Below are positions 33,777 through 46,100 of a stretch of 64,000 nucleotides of DNA, piece after piece; positions within the stretch are counted from its first letter, which is position 1; each line of letters begins with the position of its first letter. The stretch covers positions 1,657,424-1,721,423 of the forward strand of contig CAJSYZ010000001.1 in assembly GCA_910574455.1 (NCBI GenBank). Reading direction: 5' to 3'. This DNA is from Trichaptum fuscoviolaceum. Its lineage: Eukaryota; Basidiomycota; Agaricomycetes; Hymenochaetales; Trichaptaceae. Below the pieces are notes generated by a model. The model was not told where the DNA came from, did no database searches, and saw nothing but the letters and a program-made list of their open reading frames with translations. The position numbers and the translations under genes are program-made.

Positions 33777-35001
33777 ATGGCGGAACCTCAAGTTGACCAG
33801 CAAACTTTTCGCGAACTGCTGGAAAACATGACCTCCAGTATCCAGTCGACTCGTGAGACCATCAAGAAAATAAACACTCAGTAGGTTAGCAAATAGTCTC
33901 TCGGTTTTCCATGGCTAACAAAGTGTACAGGCTAGACTTGGACACAAAGGATGGGATATCACTTCTTTCTCTGAAGCATCATATCATGCTTTCATACATG
34001 CAATCTCTTGCTTTACTCTCCGCGCACCGAGTTCTCGGCCATACTCTGGCAGATAAGAGCTCTACTCAGCGAAAATCATTTACCAATGCTGAACGTGGCC
34101 CTCAAGGAACCCAGCCAGGAGATTTGGTCGAATCGATGGTGGAAAATCGTGTTGTGCTAGAGAAGGTCAAGGCATTGGAGAGCAAAATGCAGTACCAGAT
34201 TGAAAAGCTCGTCAGACTGGCGGAAGAAAACCCAGAAGCGAACAAGGACGTTGTTGATGGTATGACATTGCCATACTTTCCGTTTTTCTTATGTCTCACG
34301 TTGTTACCGTCATAGACCCTCTGGCTTTCCGGCCAAACCCTCAGAATCTCATGAACCAAGAAGAATCGGAAGGCTCGGGCTCTGAAAGCGACTCAGACCA
34401 TGATGAGAAAACCAGGGATGGGATCTATCGCCCTCCGAAGTTGGCACCTATGCCTTACACCGAGTCCTCGGATAAATCAAAGAAAGAACGTCGACGTCCT
34501 GTCCCAACAGCACTCGCACAGCTTTCCCACCTCGACCCACATATTGAGTCAACCTCTGGTCTGGGCGGTGTACCTGCTCTGCAGAGTGCACGTGCGCGCG
34601 AGCTAGCACGTATGGCGGAGTTCGAGGAGGAGAACTTCACTCGACTTGTGATGAAGAAGAAGGATATGAAGCGTCGTTTGCGTGATGAAGCGGACATCGC
34701 GCTTGGTGGAACGGGAGCAAGCGTTGTCAAAGGAGGTCGTGGGAGACGTGGATTCGGACTTGAAGATGAGTTCGCCGATGTCTTGAAGTCAGTGGACAGG
34801 AGGAAGGACAGCGCAATTGGTGATGGTTACGAGGAGCTGAGACAGAGGAGTAAAAAGAAAGATGCACTATCGAGAGCAAGGGGGAGGACTAGGGAAGAAG
34901 TGGAAGAGACAGCTGATGGTAGGGCGAGAAAAAAGGGCAGGTTCGAGAAAGACCAGGCAGTGATGAAGAAAATCATGAAGAAAAGAACACTGAAGCGGTA
35001 G
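33777..35001 (+). CDS. LCP5: Sas10/Utp3/Neuroguidin family, Lcp5-like U3 processome protein
   Basis: The ATG at 33777 gives MAEPQVDQQTFRELLENMTSSIQ. Exon 2 (LDLDTKDGISLLSLKHHIMLSYMQSLALLSAHR) is joined in frame after a CAG acceptor. A helical region (LVESMVENRVVLEKVKALESKMQYQIEKLVRLAEE) and then DPLAFRPNPQNLM form the Sas10/Utp3 domain. Next are an acidic Ser-rich stretch, YRPPKLAPMPY, and the conserved block ARELARMAEFEEENFTRLV. The C-terminus is very basic (KKIMKKRTLKR). The family works in the small-subunit processome for 18S rRNA maturation and acts in the nucleolus. Intact; the stop is at 35001. Confidence 0.85.
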
Positions 35002-35095
35002 ATAGGCTTGTTCATACATTGTTATACATTGCGTTTTCTCAACGACGGATATTACTCATATAGCAAAGCATCGGAAGCGATGGTAAGTACTATGA

Positions 35096-35702
35096 TCATA
35101 AATCGAAGTCGAAATCATCATCTTCATCCACTTCCTTCCGCCGTTGGTACTAAGTAGGAAGAACATCAGTGCCAACATCAGCATAATTTTTACTACTATA
35201 CGCACTACTATAGCTCCCTTCTTAGCCCCGGCTTTCGCTTGCGTTTCTTCGACCTATGTGCGAATTGTTGAGTTGCGGAAAAGACAGAGAGCTTCGTAGT
35301 AGAAACACACCTGTTCTAAGAGCCCGATGAGCTGTTCTTCACCCACTCGACCCCTCAGCTGACCCGATTGTGCCATGCGTAACAAGATCGTCTCAATCTG
35401 TCGAGAACGCTCGGGACTGACGAGAGCTATGCGCGCCACTGTAACAAGCATTTACTCAGTTGTAAGGGGGGAAGTCAATGCGATAAATGCTCACATCGTT
35501 CCCGTGCCGCAGAATCAAGCACAGTCGCCAGAAGGTCTCTCCGCATCTGTTCCTCCGTGGCACGCTTTGCGGCCTCCTCGTTCGAGTCAGCCGCGCCAGG
35601 CGTCGGCAACCCGGGTGTGCTGTCTCCTGCTGCTGGTGAGGCATTCTGTCGCAACTGCTGAAGCCTCGCTGCCCTGATAGCTGCCAGCTCTTGGTCCTCC
35701 AT
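35096..35702 (-). CDS. PDCD5: PDCD5-family DNA-binding protein
   Basis: It starts MEDQELAAIRAARLQQLRQN at 35702. A low-complexity segment is followed by EEQMRRDLLATVLDSAARER, then across introns ARIALVSPERSRQIETILLRMAQSGQL and GEEQLIGLLEQ. The chain ends with a basic block and an acidic DEDDDFDFDL tail; the stop is at 35096. Length and helix order fit archaeal/eukaryotic PDCD5 (TFAR19). The gene ends 94 bp from the LCP5 stop (tail to tail). Confidence 0.85.
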
Positions 35703-36084
35703 ATTGTCTCAGCGCGCCAACCGTTTCCGAATAATTGACAAGAGCAAAAGCGTTAGAGATCGAAGTCACTCGGACGGGAATTGTGTGAAGACTGATCAGG
35801 CAGGTGCACTGGCATGCACAGCCATCTTAAGCGTTTTTGTCTGTTCATCACGGCCACTATGTCCTGGTGAACATACACATCTTATTCTGATGACTCCCGC
35901 ATCAATATGGACATGGTGACCTATCCGACGTTTACAAATAGTGACAGTCTATCATGCTCTCTATCCATACTATTGCGCCCACGCTTCACGGTTATGGACT
36001 AGACAGCGCTGATCGTCCAATCCAATATTTGCCCTGGGTTCATCAACTTCATCTTGCACTCGACCAACATTCTACGTTCTATCC
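35703..36084. other. Divergent promoter region of PDCD5 and the membrane-protein array
   Basis: No gene is seen. Just to the right, inside intron 1 of the first array gene, CTCCGAGTC recurs near 36166-36174. Confidence 0.5.
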
Positions 36085-37109
36085 ATGACGGACAACAGGC
36101 CGATTGCAAGACGATCACAAATCAATGAGCTTGAGCAAGGTACAGTGGTATGGAGTTAAACCCTCCGAGTCGTATTCAACGGAATGAAGCTGAACACCTA
36201 CTTAGCCCTTTCACTTGCCAGTGACTTGGTTTCTTCGAGTGTTACGACGCTTGGTTCGGAACAGCATAATGACCAAAGTCTGCTCATCAAAGGGCGCGCA
36301 TCCAAATACATTCCCAAATTGACAATGTATCGAATGATGTTTGTGAGCCTCACCCTGGGTCTTGGAATTTGGAAGGCCGTCGCATCATACCGTGATCAAG
36401 TATTCACGTTGAATACGCTCGACTGGGTAATAGGAACTGCTCTAGCTCTAACGTACGGTTTAGTTGCAGAGGCAATAGGTGCAAAAGCTGACTTCATTCT
36501 AACAGCTGGTTTGTGCTAGGTGGCTTAAGCAAGAAGCCGGCTGCTTCTTCCACATTATCATGGTTCTTTCTATATGACTATGCCCACTGTGCCCGTGGTA
36601 CTGCCGTGCTTCTTGCCCAAGCCATACTGTTCATTGGTAATCCTCGTCCTTTATACATCTATGCAAAAGTCAAAGTCTTACTTTATTTATCAGTTAAAAT
36701 GTGCCTATATGGCATGGTAATCTTTGACGGTGGTCTATCACCACTCATATATATCTTTGTTGCACCTCCAAGTAACTCCATTGGGCTTCTGGAGCTTGTG
36801 AAGATATTTCTTATAATCTTCGGGCTTGTTATGGTCACTTTTGTCCTCCTTTACGGTGCGACAGTTGCAGGTTCTTGCAGGTGGCCTCTCATCAGCTATA
36901 CGAACGACCCATTCCTTCGTTCCATGGACCTCGGTGTAGAGCGGTTGAGTAAGGGCTGCGGCCCATTGCATCGAATGGCTTACAGGTTTTACAACGTAAC
37001 AGTTCCGTTGATTGGTGCCGCCGCTGCACTTTATTGTATTTGGTTCCCTTTAGAAAGGGCTGCACTCTATGGTGAACGCATTGGAGTGCAGATCTCGTTT
37101 CGTGGTTAA
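36085..37109 (+). CDS. Multi-pass membrane protein, tandem array copy 1
   Basis: A short first exon (MTDNRPIARRSQINELEQ, ATG 36085) is joined to an exon from 36206 and two more. The core reads LTMYRMMFVSLTLGLGIWKAVA, then NTLDWVIGTALAL, WFVLGGLSKKPAASSTLSWFF, and a hydrophobic segment near ILFIVLLYLSVKMCLYGMVIF. Several further membrane helices follow, with TNDPFLRSMD on a loop. I count at least five membrane segments. The family is unknown to me. The exon layout and the motif GLG-x-WKAVA are shared with the next two genes. A simpler model from the ATG at 36184 lacks the N-terminal exon found in the paralogues. Confidence 0.7.
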
Positions 37110-37668
37110 ACTAGGCTTGTCCTTTCCACCAGCCATTTGTTTTCTTCAGCTTGTACTTCATTTCCCTATCTTGTGAAGGTGGATATCACCATACATCCAC
37201 TGGCAAATATCTGCCCAAGCCATAGCTGGTTCTATAGTACTCTCATCATGAATAGGACAAAGGAATCGACGTGAAATCAAAATTTGTGAATGCCAAATTC
37301 TGAGGCTTCAAGTTCAACTTGACGCTTCCGTCCGCACGACACAGCCACCGGCACTGGCACTCTCTTATCACAATCTGCCTCCTGGAAGACAACCATCTCG
37401 AATAGCGACAGGCTCTTTCTCAAGCATTCCACTATTATCAAAGCAATGCATCCGAATTCAACTCTAGCACTCCAGCGTAGGCTCCGCACCGGCTCTACTA
37501 CCAGTGTTGCGCAGGTTCTGGTGCCTGTAATAACAGCACTGCCAATGAATTCCATCCAAGTCGCCGCCAATCCAGGCTCTACTATGGTTATGCAAGCAAT
37601 ACAAATATGAATAGTCACACTCAGTTCATAACGGCCTTAAAGCGACTACCTTCTGCACGAGCAAATGC

Positions 37669-38689
37669 ATGGCAACCGCTGGTGCCAGCAAACCCGTGGT
37701 GAGGCGATTGCCCACTGGAGATGTTGAAAGGGGTGGCCCAGTCACGGTATGCAACCTCTCCTCCTCCGTCCTAGTTAAAGTAATTCACTTGTGTCCAAAA
37801 ATAAGATAACAGGGGTATCAGAGGAGAATGAACCACCGATGTCTGATGCGAGCAGGGATTGTCGAGAGGTTGTTGTGTCCATCCAAAGGACAGCTCCGGT
37901 TAGGGGCGCGCCCTTATTCAAAGTGACATTGTTCCGGCTCCTGTTTGTAGGACTGACGGCTGGCTTGGGATCATGGAAAGCAGTAGCCGCATCTAAGAAT
38001 CAGGCCGTTACAACAAATACCCTTGATTGGGTAATAGGAGTTGTCTTAGCTCTTATGTGCGTTCATCGTCCACTGCTTTTTGTTTCTTGTACTGACATCT
38101 TCCGTTCTCCTGCAGGTGGTTCGTTCTGGGAGGCCTTAGCAAGAGGCCTTCTGCGTCCACCACGTATGCGTGGTTCTTCACATTCAATTACACGCAATGC
38201 ATATTGGGCAGCTCCCGACTCCTTGCTGAATGTCTACTTTTCGTCGGTAATATTTCCTTCGACTTTTACTTATCCTTACATCGTAATGACAAAAAAACAG
38301 TCAAGCTATCATTCTATGCTATCCTCATCTTGAGTGGCTCAATTTCGCCATTTACTGTCATCAGTTCAAAATCTTCCGATCGCCAATCTGTGATTAAGGA
38401 CTCCGCACTCCTCTTATATATTATGGGTGCCATATTCACATCCTTCTGCTTTATGCTCGTCGGAATACTGCTGTCTAGGTTCCCAAACCCTCTTGTCGGG
38501 TTTCCGCGCGATCCATTTTGCTGTGCCATCGATAACGAAACTCATCATGCGAACCTACGAATTAGGGTCGGCAGACGACACGCGACTGTAGACTTTTGGT
38601 TTAGAATCGCTGTCCTCGCCTTGAGCATCCTCATCGCTCTCGTTTGCTCGTGGCGCGTAGTAATCCTTGTAGTATCCCTTTTTTCATGA
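37669..38689 (+). CDS. Multi-pass membrane protein, tandem array copy 2
   Basis: Exon 1 (37669-37746, MATAGASKPVVRRLPTGD) is followed by exon 2 from 37806 (ITGVSEENEPPM...). The core is VTLFRLLFVGLTAGLGSWKAVAA, NTLDWVIGVVLALM, WFVLGGLSKRPSASTTYAWF, then VKLSFYAILILSGSISP and later membrane segments with a PLVGFPRDPF loop. The exon boundaries match copies 1 and 3. The spacer before it also resembles the spacer before copy 3, so the duplicated unit includes promoter DNA. Function is unknown. Confidence 0.72.
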
Positions 38690-39228
38690 TAGCCCTTTAA
38701 TCTTATATGCTCCTATTTCCACTATGTATACAAATTCTAACCTTGACATTCTGGCTTTATATGTATAGTATATTATCCCTCCACAACCCGTCTTTACAAC
38801 TAACCCGATTCCAACGCATACACCTCAATGTGTCATGTACATATTGTTGGTATACATACCATCCTTGACCGCTCGGAAAATTCCGTTTTACCTTCACAGC
38901 CACATGATCGGCACTCTTCCTACAATAAATGCCTGGGCTACTTCAAAGTTCAAACAGCCACCACGGAGGTAAATGTCTCATAGTGAGTCCATATCTGTGC
39001 AGTTGCGCGCAACCTTACTTATAAGCAACCCCTCTTCAGCTCTCACATTGGCTGTACTCTCAGGTCTCGGTAACTGTGACAACAGTCCCTCAAGTCTCCC
39101 ATCATCCCTGTCAATCAAACCGCCAAATCAAGAGAATACTGTCATGCAAGCAACACAAACAAGGATAGCTGTGATCAGCTGATAAAGGCCTTAAATTGAT
39201 GACCATCCGTGCGAGCAATCCTACCGCA

Positions 39229-40252
39229 TGGCAACAGGTAGTGCCAGTAAGCCCGCAGTGGGGCGATCGTCCATTGGGAATCTTGAAAGGGGTAGCCCAG
39301 TAAGGAGTCGTTTTCCTCGAATTAAGTTGAGTTAACTCGGCTGAGACATTGCTTCAGACCATAACAAGCTCGTTAGACGACGAGCCAGTGACATCAGACT
39401 CACCCAGTGGAGACAACAGACGCAACGAAGAGAACATGGAGAGCACGGTCCCAGGTGGCAGGAGCTCACCATTGTTGAAGCTGACTTTATACCGTCTCCT
39501 ATTTGTAGGACTGACGGCTGGACTGGGCTCGTGGAAAGCCGTCGCCGCCTCAAGAAACCAAGCTATCACAACCAATACCTTAGATTGGGTGATCGGGATT
39601 GTGCTCACTCTCATGTGCGTTTAACCCACACTGTTCTGTCGAAACGTGAAGTGAAGCCTACAGTAATTCGCAGATGGTCTATCCTTGGTGGGCTGAGCAA
39701 GAGAGCCTCTGCATCCACTACGTATGCATGGTTCTTCGAATTCAATTATAAGCCTTGTATCTTGGGAAGTTTACACATCCTTTCCGAATCTATACTTTTC
39801 ACCGGTAAGGTGTTCCCATCTACATGTACGCCCATGCAATGCTCAAAGACTAGCTGACAGTGAAGCTATCATTCTACGCTGTCCTCTTCCTGGACGGCTG
39901 TATTGCACCGGTGTTATTTGTCATTGCAAAGCCCGTCGAACGCCGGCCTGGCGTGAAAGGTTTCTTTGCAGTCTTGGCGTCTATCTTAGGCACAATATAC
40001 CTAAGTTTCGGTTGCGTTTTGGCAGCGATAAAGCTATCTGCTTCTAAGAGCCCTCTAGTTGGGCTCGCAAACGACCCATTCTTCTCTACCAACAGACAAA
40101 CTCTTGAAGGAAACCCTCGAGTAAGCCGCGGCAATCGACATAGTAAACTAATTGATTTGTTTAAGATTATTGTCTTTACTTTGAGCATTTTCGCCGCTCT
40201 ATTTTGTACTGTGTATGTGGCATTCCTGGCCTCTTCTTATGGTTCGCGATAG
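39229..40252 (+). CDS. Multi-pass membrane protein, tandem array copy 3
   Basis: Exon 1 is 39229-39300 (MATGSASKPAVGRSSIGN, donor GTAAGG). Exon 2 starts at 39358 (TITSSLDDEPVTS...). The core is LTLYRLLFVGLTAGLGSWKAVAA, NTLDWVIGIVLTLI, WSILGGLSKRASASTTYAWFFEF, then VKLSFYAVLFLDGCIAPVLF and two later membrane helices, with PLVGLANDPFF on a loop. It ends YGSR at 40252. It is closest to copy 2. Start-to-start spacing in the array is 1584 and 1560 bp, so it is a regular tandem repeat. Function is unknown. Confidence 0.74.
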
Positions 40253-41697
40253 CGTACCAATACATGTACATGTATAACTTTTGCTCCTGACTTTAATGTG
40301 TAAATGCTATACCTTCGTCGTTTAAAATCCAATCCAGAGTTGGAAAATATCCTCTCCCGGCACTGTGTCTTAAATGCTTGCGGATCGCTCCAAATTTGAG
40401 TTTGTGTATTGGATTACAAGGGAAAAAATGATGGTGCAGCGTTTCCGGATCGCAGCATGTCCAGCTGAAGCCCAGCGTGAAGAAACGAAATAGACACGAT
40501 TCAGGAAAATCATGTCATGGACTGAGATGACCAAGCCGATTACGAGTAAGTATCGAGGTGCGGGATTGCTATCAAAAGCAGATGTAGATATCAAATTGAG
40601 TTACCCCGCCACAGTTGGTGATCCACCGCGGAGAGCAGGAGCTTCATCGCCGGTCCGAAAGAAAAATCACAGAAAAATCAGTGGCTGGTGGTCGTTCTGA
40701 TTGCAAACGTCCGGCTCTGATTATCAGACCTGTCAATAGAGGGACATGTCTGGTGTAGATACAAGCGTCATTTGCTAGCGAATACCGCCCAACCCGAGGA
40801 AGCGTGGTCTTTTTCATCCCGATACTCCATAACCCTTGTATAGCATCGGTTACGCTATGTGTCTTTCCGCCGGGAGGGCAAGCAGAAGCGCCGTGGTCCT
40901 GGGTGCACGATTACGGCGGCCCTGGGTATACCGGGTCAAGAAGAAGCAAACACACATAGTCAGCTAGCATGGAGTCCACTGCGGAAGATGTTCCGACCTG
41001 TTCGGGTCATTCTAGAAGTACGAGCTGCGTGAAGATGAGGCATAGAGGTTGCCATTTTCGTTCTTTTGGCGTTTCCTGAGACCTGACCAAAGTGCACAAA
41101 ATTCAAGAACCAATAGAAGCGCGAGACATGCAACTTGTCGATAGATAGAACAGCCTATATGGATTGACAGCTGGGGGTGTAGACAAAGATGTTTCCATAG
41201 ACTGCGAGTGGACGTTGTTATAACACTGGTTACTATTGTTCCTAAGGCTGGTTAATAGCTACTAGTTAATATAAAGCGACCGTCCGCATTGGTTACAAAC
41301 GCACCCGTTTTCCAAGTACATGGGCTTACAAGCCTGGGTACTTGATGGGAGCCATTTGTAGTGCGAACAACAAGATGGGCGGATGACCGGCGTTCGGTCG
41401 AGGGGGAAATGGAAAGAACAATAACAAGTATTCCCTGTCCGGTGCCATTGCTCAAGAGAAGCACGCGGAATTGCCTTTTTGGGTTGCATGCTGCACCGGT
41501 ACCTTGACTTTCGGGGTTGCCTATTTGGTCATCCTTGTACTTCACAGTGAGACATAAATTGACACTCAGGCTGACACTCCCTCTATCTGTGTCCTTGCCC
41601 CTACTCCCCTCCCGGCTCCTCACGACGAGCTCGGCCTTGCTCTCTGTGCTCATTCGAGTTCAACTCGTGCTTTTCTTTATTCGTTTCTGTAACGCCA
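40253..41697. other. Long spacer without a supported gene
   Basis: A 62-codon frame near 40512 and a 133-codon minus-strand frame at 41252-41653 are open, but neither has homology that I recognise nor flanking exon evidence. No strong repeat is seen. Confidence 0.5.
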
Positions 41698-42442
41698 TGC
41701 CCCACATTTTCGAGCGCAGGCAACATAACATCGCGAAGCTAGTGACTGTCAGTCTGCTGCTTTGGATTTTGTTATACAATCATACTAACCTGTACCATCC
41801 AGTCGCTTGAGGAACCTCTTGCAGGCACGCACAAAGTGACCTATCGGGCTGCAGAGGAATGGGACTTCGAAGGCTTCACGGAGTCTGCGCCCATCGACTT
41901 GAGCCTTGCAATGCCACCTCATAGGCCGAAACATCAGCCGGAGGACCATCGCACCAGCATGTCCGTCAGCAGTGAACGAGGGCCTATAAGCGTTAAAGTT
42001 GTAAGTACAAGATTTGCCTTCCCATTGATCCGAGATACTCACAGTGCGACAACAGTGCAGATATGCACTCAACAGGCCATTCAACCTCGAGATTGTTGGT
42101 GGGACGTCGGATGTGACTGTTTGGGTGCCGTCCAACTTCCGAGGGTACATTACATACTCCTCCTCCTCGCCTTCGGCAAAGGTGTCGTTCTCTGCTGTCT
42201 TTGTGGAGAAGGTGTTCCCCAGCACAGCTATGAACCGCGGCGTCCCGAAGAGCTGGAACAACGACCAGATAGCAATTGCCACCGGCGGTAACATCACGTT
42301 CCGTGTGTGGGATGTCATCACGAAGGCGCCAGAAACGCAACATAAACGTGATGTATGGCGCAAGGTGTTCGGTGGTGCTGAGCGTCGGCCACCGCCTACA
42401 CCGACATGGAATTGGGACTTCCTCATCGAGGACGATGATTAA
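41698..42442 (+). CDS. DUF7330-type protein
   Basis: Three exons fit in phase 0: 41698-41742 (MPHIFERRQHNIAKL), 41803-42000 (SLEEPLAGTHKVTYRAAEEW...) and 42056-42442. The last exon carries the conserved block RPFNLEIVGGTSDVTVWVPSNFRGYI, then NDQIAIATGGNITFRVWDV and a tail WNWDFLIEDDD. I know this arrangement from basidiomycete DUF7330 proteins, whose function is unknown. About 209 residues; no signal peptide. Exon 1 is less certain because the donor (GTGACT) is weak. Confidence 0.65.
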
Positions 42443-43104
42443 AGACACGTTGCCCTCCTTCGTTCTTCTCTGTCCATTTTACATCCGTCGTTCGACCTTC
42501 TCTACTTGTTCACCTCGGTTCCATAAGACCATCTTCAACTCACAATTATCACATCATACCCAGCACATATAGCATTTTTCATACACATATGCATCTGACA
42601 AACCACCACTGTAGCGATAGTCCTTCTCTTGCCCTGTTACTCCTAGTATGTGTTATAGATTAACATGCCACCACATGCATCAATATACTGTCATAGCCTT
42701 CATTTCCTGTTCAGAAAATGGAAGCCTCCTCGGATCGTGAACTTGACCGTATGCCCGAGTCGATGACAACAAACAAGCAGCATAACTGAAGCAAAGTGTG
42801 GACAAGCAGTTTGGTCCACTTTTTTCACGACGGTAATGCACTGACAAGGGAGGAGGAATAGTTATAAATTAGAAAAGAGTTAGGAACAGAGTTTGAACAA
42901 AACGACCTGCTTGCACTTCTATTTATGGGAGCTTACGCCACACTGGCGAAAGTGCATGCAAATAAAGCCAAACATATGTAACAGCCCCTTGCGTCGTGCC
43001 CCTTCATTGTCGCGTCCTTGATCCTGTACCTTTAACTATTCTGTCGTCCTCCTCTTCGTCACGCCCTCCCATTCGCATACACTCGTGCTTGACTTGAATT
43101 AACA
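42443..43104. other. Spacer and NOT4 promoter
   Basis: Nothing gene-like. A pyrimidine-rich stretch (about 43005-43080) precedes the NOT4 start, as is common in fungal promoters. Confidence 0.5.
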
Positions 43105-46100
43105 ATGTCGATGGCAAAGCTTCATCCCTCATTGCCTGCTCCTGTTATACATAGCAGCCACTTACCCACATCTCAGTCGAAATCGCATGTATTGGCCGGA
43201 GTTCAAGACGCGTACTGGAGTGATGACGAAGCGGTAAGCGTATTCAGCATCCTACTGTTGCTTTCTAGACATTAGGAGGCTCATTTACACGCTCAGGAGG
43301 ATGCGGACTGCCCTCTGTGCATGGAGGAGATGGACGTCTCTGACCTCAACTTCAAGCCTTGTCCATGCGGTTACCAAGTAAGTACATTTTTTGCACTTCT
43401 TACATATCCTCTAAGCCTTCGAAAGATTTGTCGGTTCTGCTGGCATCACATCAAAGAGAACCTCAATGGACGATGCCCTGCTTGCCGTCGTGAATATACC
43501 GACGATGCAGTCCAGTTCAAGCCCATCAACAAGGAAGAGTAAGTAGCGCCGTTAGCCAAGGCTTAGCCTATTGCCATTTATTTCATACTTATGGATACAC
43601 GTTCCTCTTATTTATAGTCACAAGCGCTTGACCCAGCAAAGGAAGCAGCGCGATCGAGAGCGCAAGGACTTGGATGCGTTGGGAAGGCGTCATCTCCTTA
43701 ATGTTCGTGTGGTGCAGCGCAATGTCGTCTATGTGGTGGGATTGGGCTCGCGGTTTGCTAAGGAAGAGGTACGTCTCCTCACTACTTTGTTTCACATTAG
43801 AAATAAAAGGATGCCTCGTAAGATGATACCAATACTTCGGTCAAGCGAGTATTTCGGGCAGTATGGAAAGATTACAAAAATCTTGCTTGTGAAGCGTACA
43901 CCTACTGGAGCACGTAATTCAGTTGTAGGCCTGTATATCACCTACTATCGTCGCGAGGATGCGGCCCGTGCCATAACGTCTGTGGATGGCGCGCCCTCCC
44001 CAAGTGGAGGTGGTGACGTGATGCGCGCAAGCTATGGGACAACCAAATATTGCATTGCTTTCCTGCGCAATGTAGCGTGTACAAACAACGGTTGCTTGGA
44101 TTTACATGATTGGGGCGACGAAAAAGATTGTTTTACAAAGGAGGATTTATCGACGCTGTATGTTTATTTCTTTATGATATTGCTGAGGTTATTAACTTCT
44201 GATGGGCTCCTTAGTAAGCATACCATGAAAGATTCAGAGAACAGACAAAGATCTGTTGCGAAGCAGTCAGGTGATGGTATGATAGTTATGTTCTCTATTT
44301 GGGCTGAAGTCTTACATCTGTGCAAGGAGGTCTACCGCGCACGGCAGGCTGGGCTCAGAAGTCTGCTCTGACTAGCTCATCCTTATCAAACTCTATTACG
44401 GCTGTCAGTCCCGGGGGGCGAGATCGTACAAGACGCGGGCATAAGTCGACACGGTCTAACGGCGAGACAAGAGAAAATCGCCCTCAGTCAAGTACCGCAC
44501 GTCAACCACCGCTGGAGAAGGAACGTGATCGCAAACCAGTATCTTCAACGAAGACACCGTCTCAGGCGTCGTCATCACGCCCGACAACTCCTGCAGTTCC
44601 TTCTCTTCCTCAGAGACCGAGTACCCCTGCTCGTCAGAAGGCGAAGAAAGATTCGCAATCGTATCCAGTCGTACCGGTGCCCCCTCGCTCGCCAACGTCT
44701 TCTATAGCAGTGGAATCGGATCTTGGATCACAGGATGCTATTTCGGCTTCACCTGCGCTGTCTCCACCGATGACTGAAGCTGCCCCAGTGACACCTGCTG
44801 TGCCTCCGGGGTTACCGGCTGCGCCACCGGGTTTACGACCTACAACTCCCGGCATCTCCGCACCCTCAATTACACCGTCGGCTTCATATCAGATGTCCAT
44901 GCAGGCGCAGGCTTTATTGGACGACATGAGAAACAGACACGAATCTCTCATTCTTAATTCATCAACGTCATTCAATCCTTTCCCTGATCTGGACCAGACT
45001 CTACAAAATCTTGCAGGTTCTGATGGCGACACCGGAGGATTCAACTTCAATTTGGATCCCAAGCTAGCCGTAGACGATGATCAATTCGAAACGTCGCTTC
45101 TCGAACTAGAGGATGCAACGTCAGGTCTTTCCCTAGGTTCTACAGGACCGTATCCAGCGTTTGATCCTTTTTCCAGCGCCCCTCGTTCGACCAACTTAGG
45201 CGTAATAAATGCACCGTTGGGGCCACCCCCGGGCTTATTCCACACCAATTCTTCCAGGTCTTTTGCGCCAGGTCTCGATCGGGCCGCGTCAAACTCTTCT
45301 GCTTACACCGGCTCATTCAGTCCATTTGCTGAGCCTGGAGGAGACTCGGCTTCCCCTTCTGTGATTCAGAGATCAGCAGCTCCAGCTTTGGACGATGAAT
45401 CAACGAGACGCGTCTCCAGAATGGGTTTTGCCCAACCGCGCCAAGGCAGTGGGCTAAGTGCAACGTCCTCACCATTAATGAGTGCTGCATCGTCCATTGG
45501 AGAGTCTCAGCCACAGTCTGCTGCTTCCGTACATGCGCCTTGGCAAATCCAACGCCATCTTGATTTGGGACCTCCACCTGGTTTGCCTATACGCACGAGT
45601 ACCCCAGGGTCTCACAGGGCTTCTCCGTTGGTCCCTTATGCGAGCGCTATGCCGCAAAACTCATTTTTGCCGCAACCCTCCAGATTCCAGCCATTCGATA
45701 TTGGCCAGCCTGAAATGTCGCTGAAGGACATTCTTGGAATAGGGCGAAATCCGAACAATGCAAGCCGTCCCGTGATGCAAGCAACTGGTAGGAGAATTCT
45801 TCTTGTCTAAAATTTTGCCAAACATCTATTTGACAATTCATGTACTTTATACGAATTTAATTCGTGCATTTTTGATCATTTAGATGACCAGCAAGGATTT
45901 CGGCCGTCTTCCTCGATGCCGTTTCATGACCCTGCGATTATGACTTCAGTTCCTTACGTGTCGCCGCCTGCAGAGAGTTTTGATTCCTTCTCTCCACATT
46001 CGCAACATGTGACTAGCACGCCAGGTCTCTCCTTCCAGCACTCTCAAGATTCATTTCTCAGCTATCAATCACCCGTCATGAACCATATACATCCTGTGAT

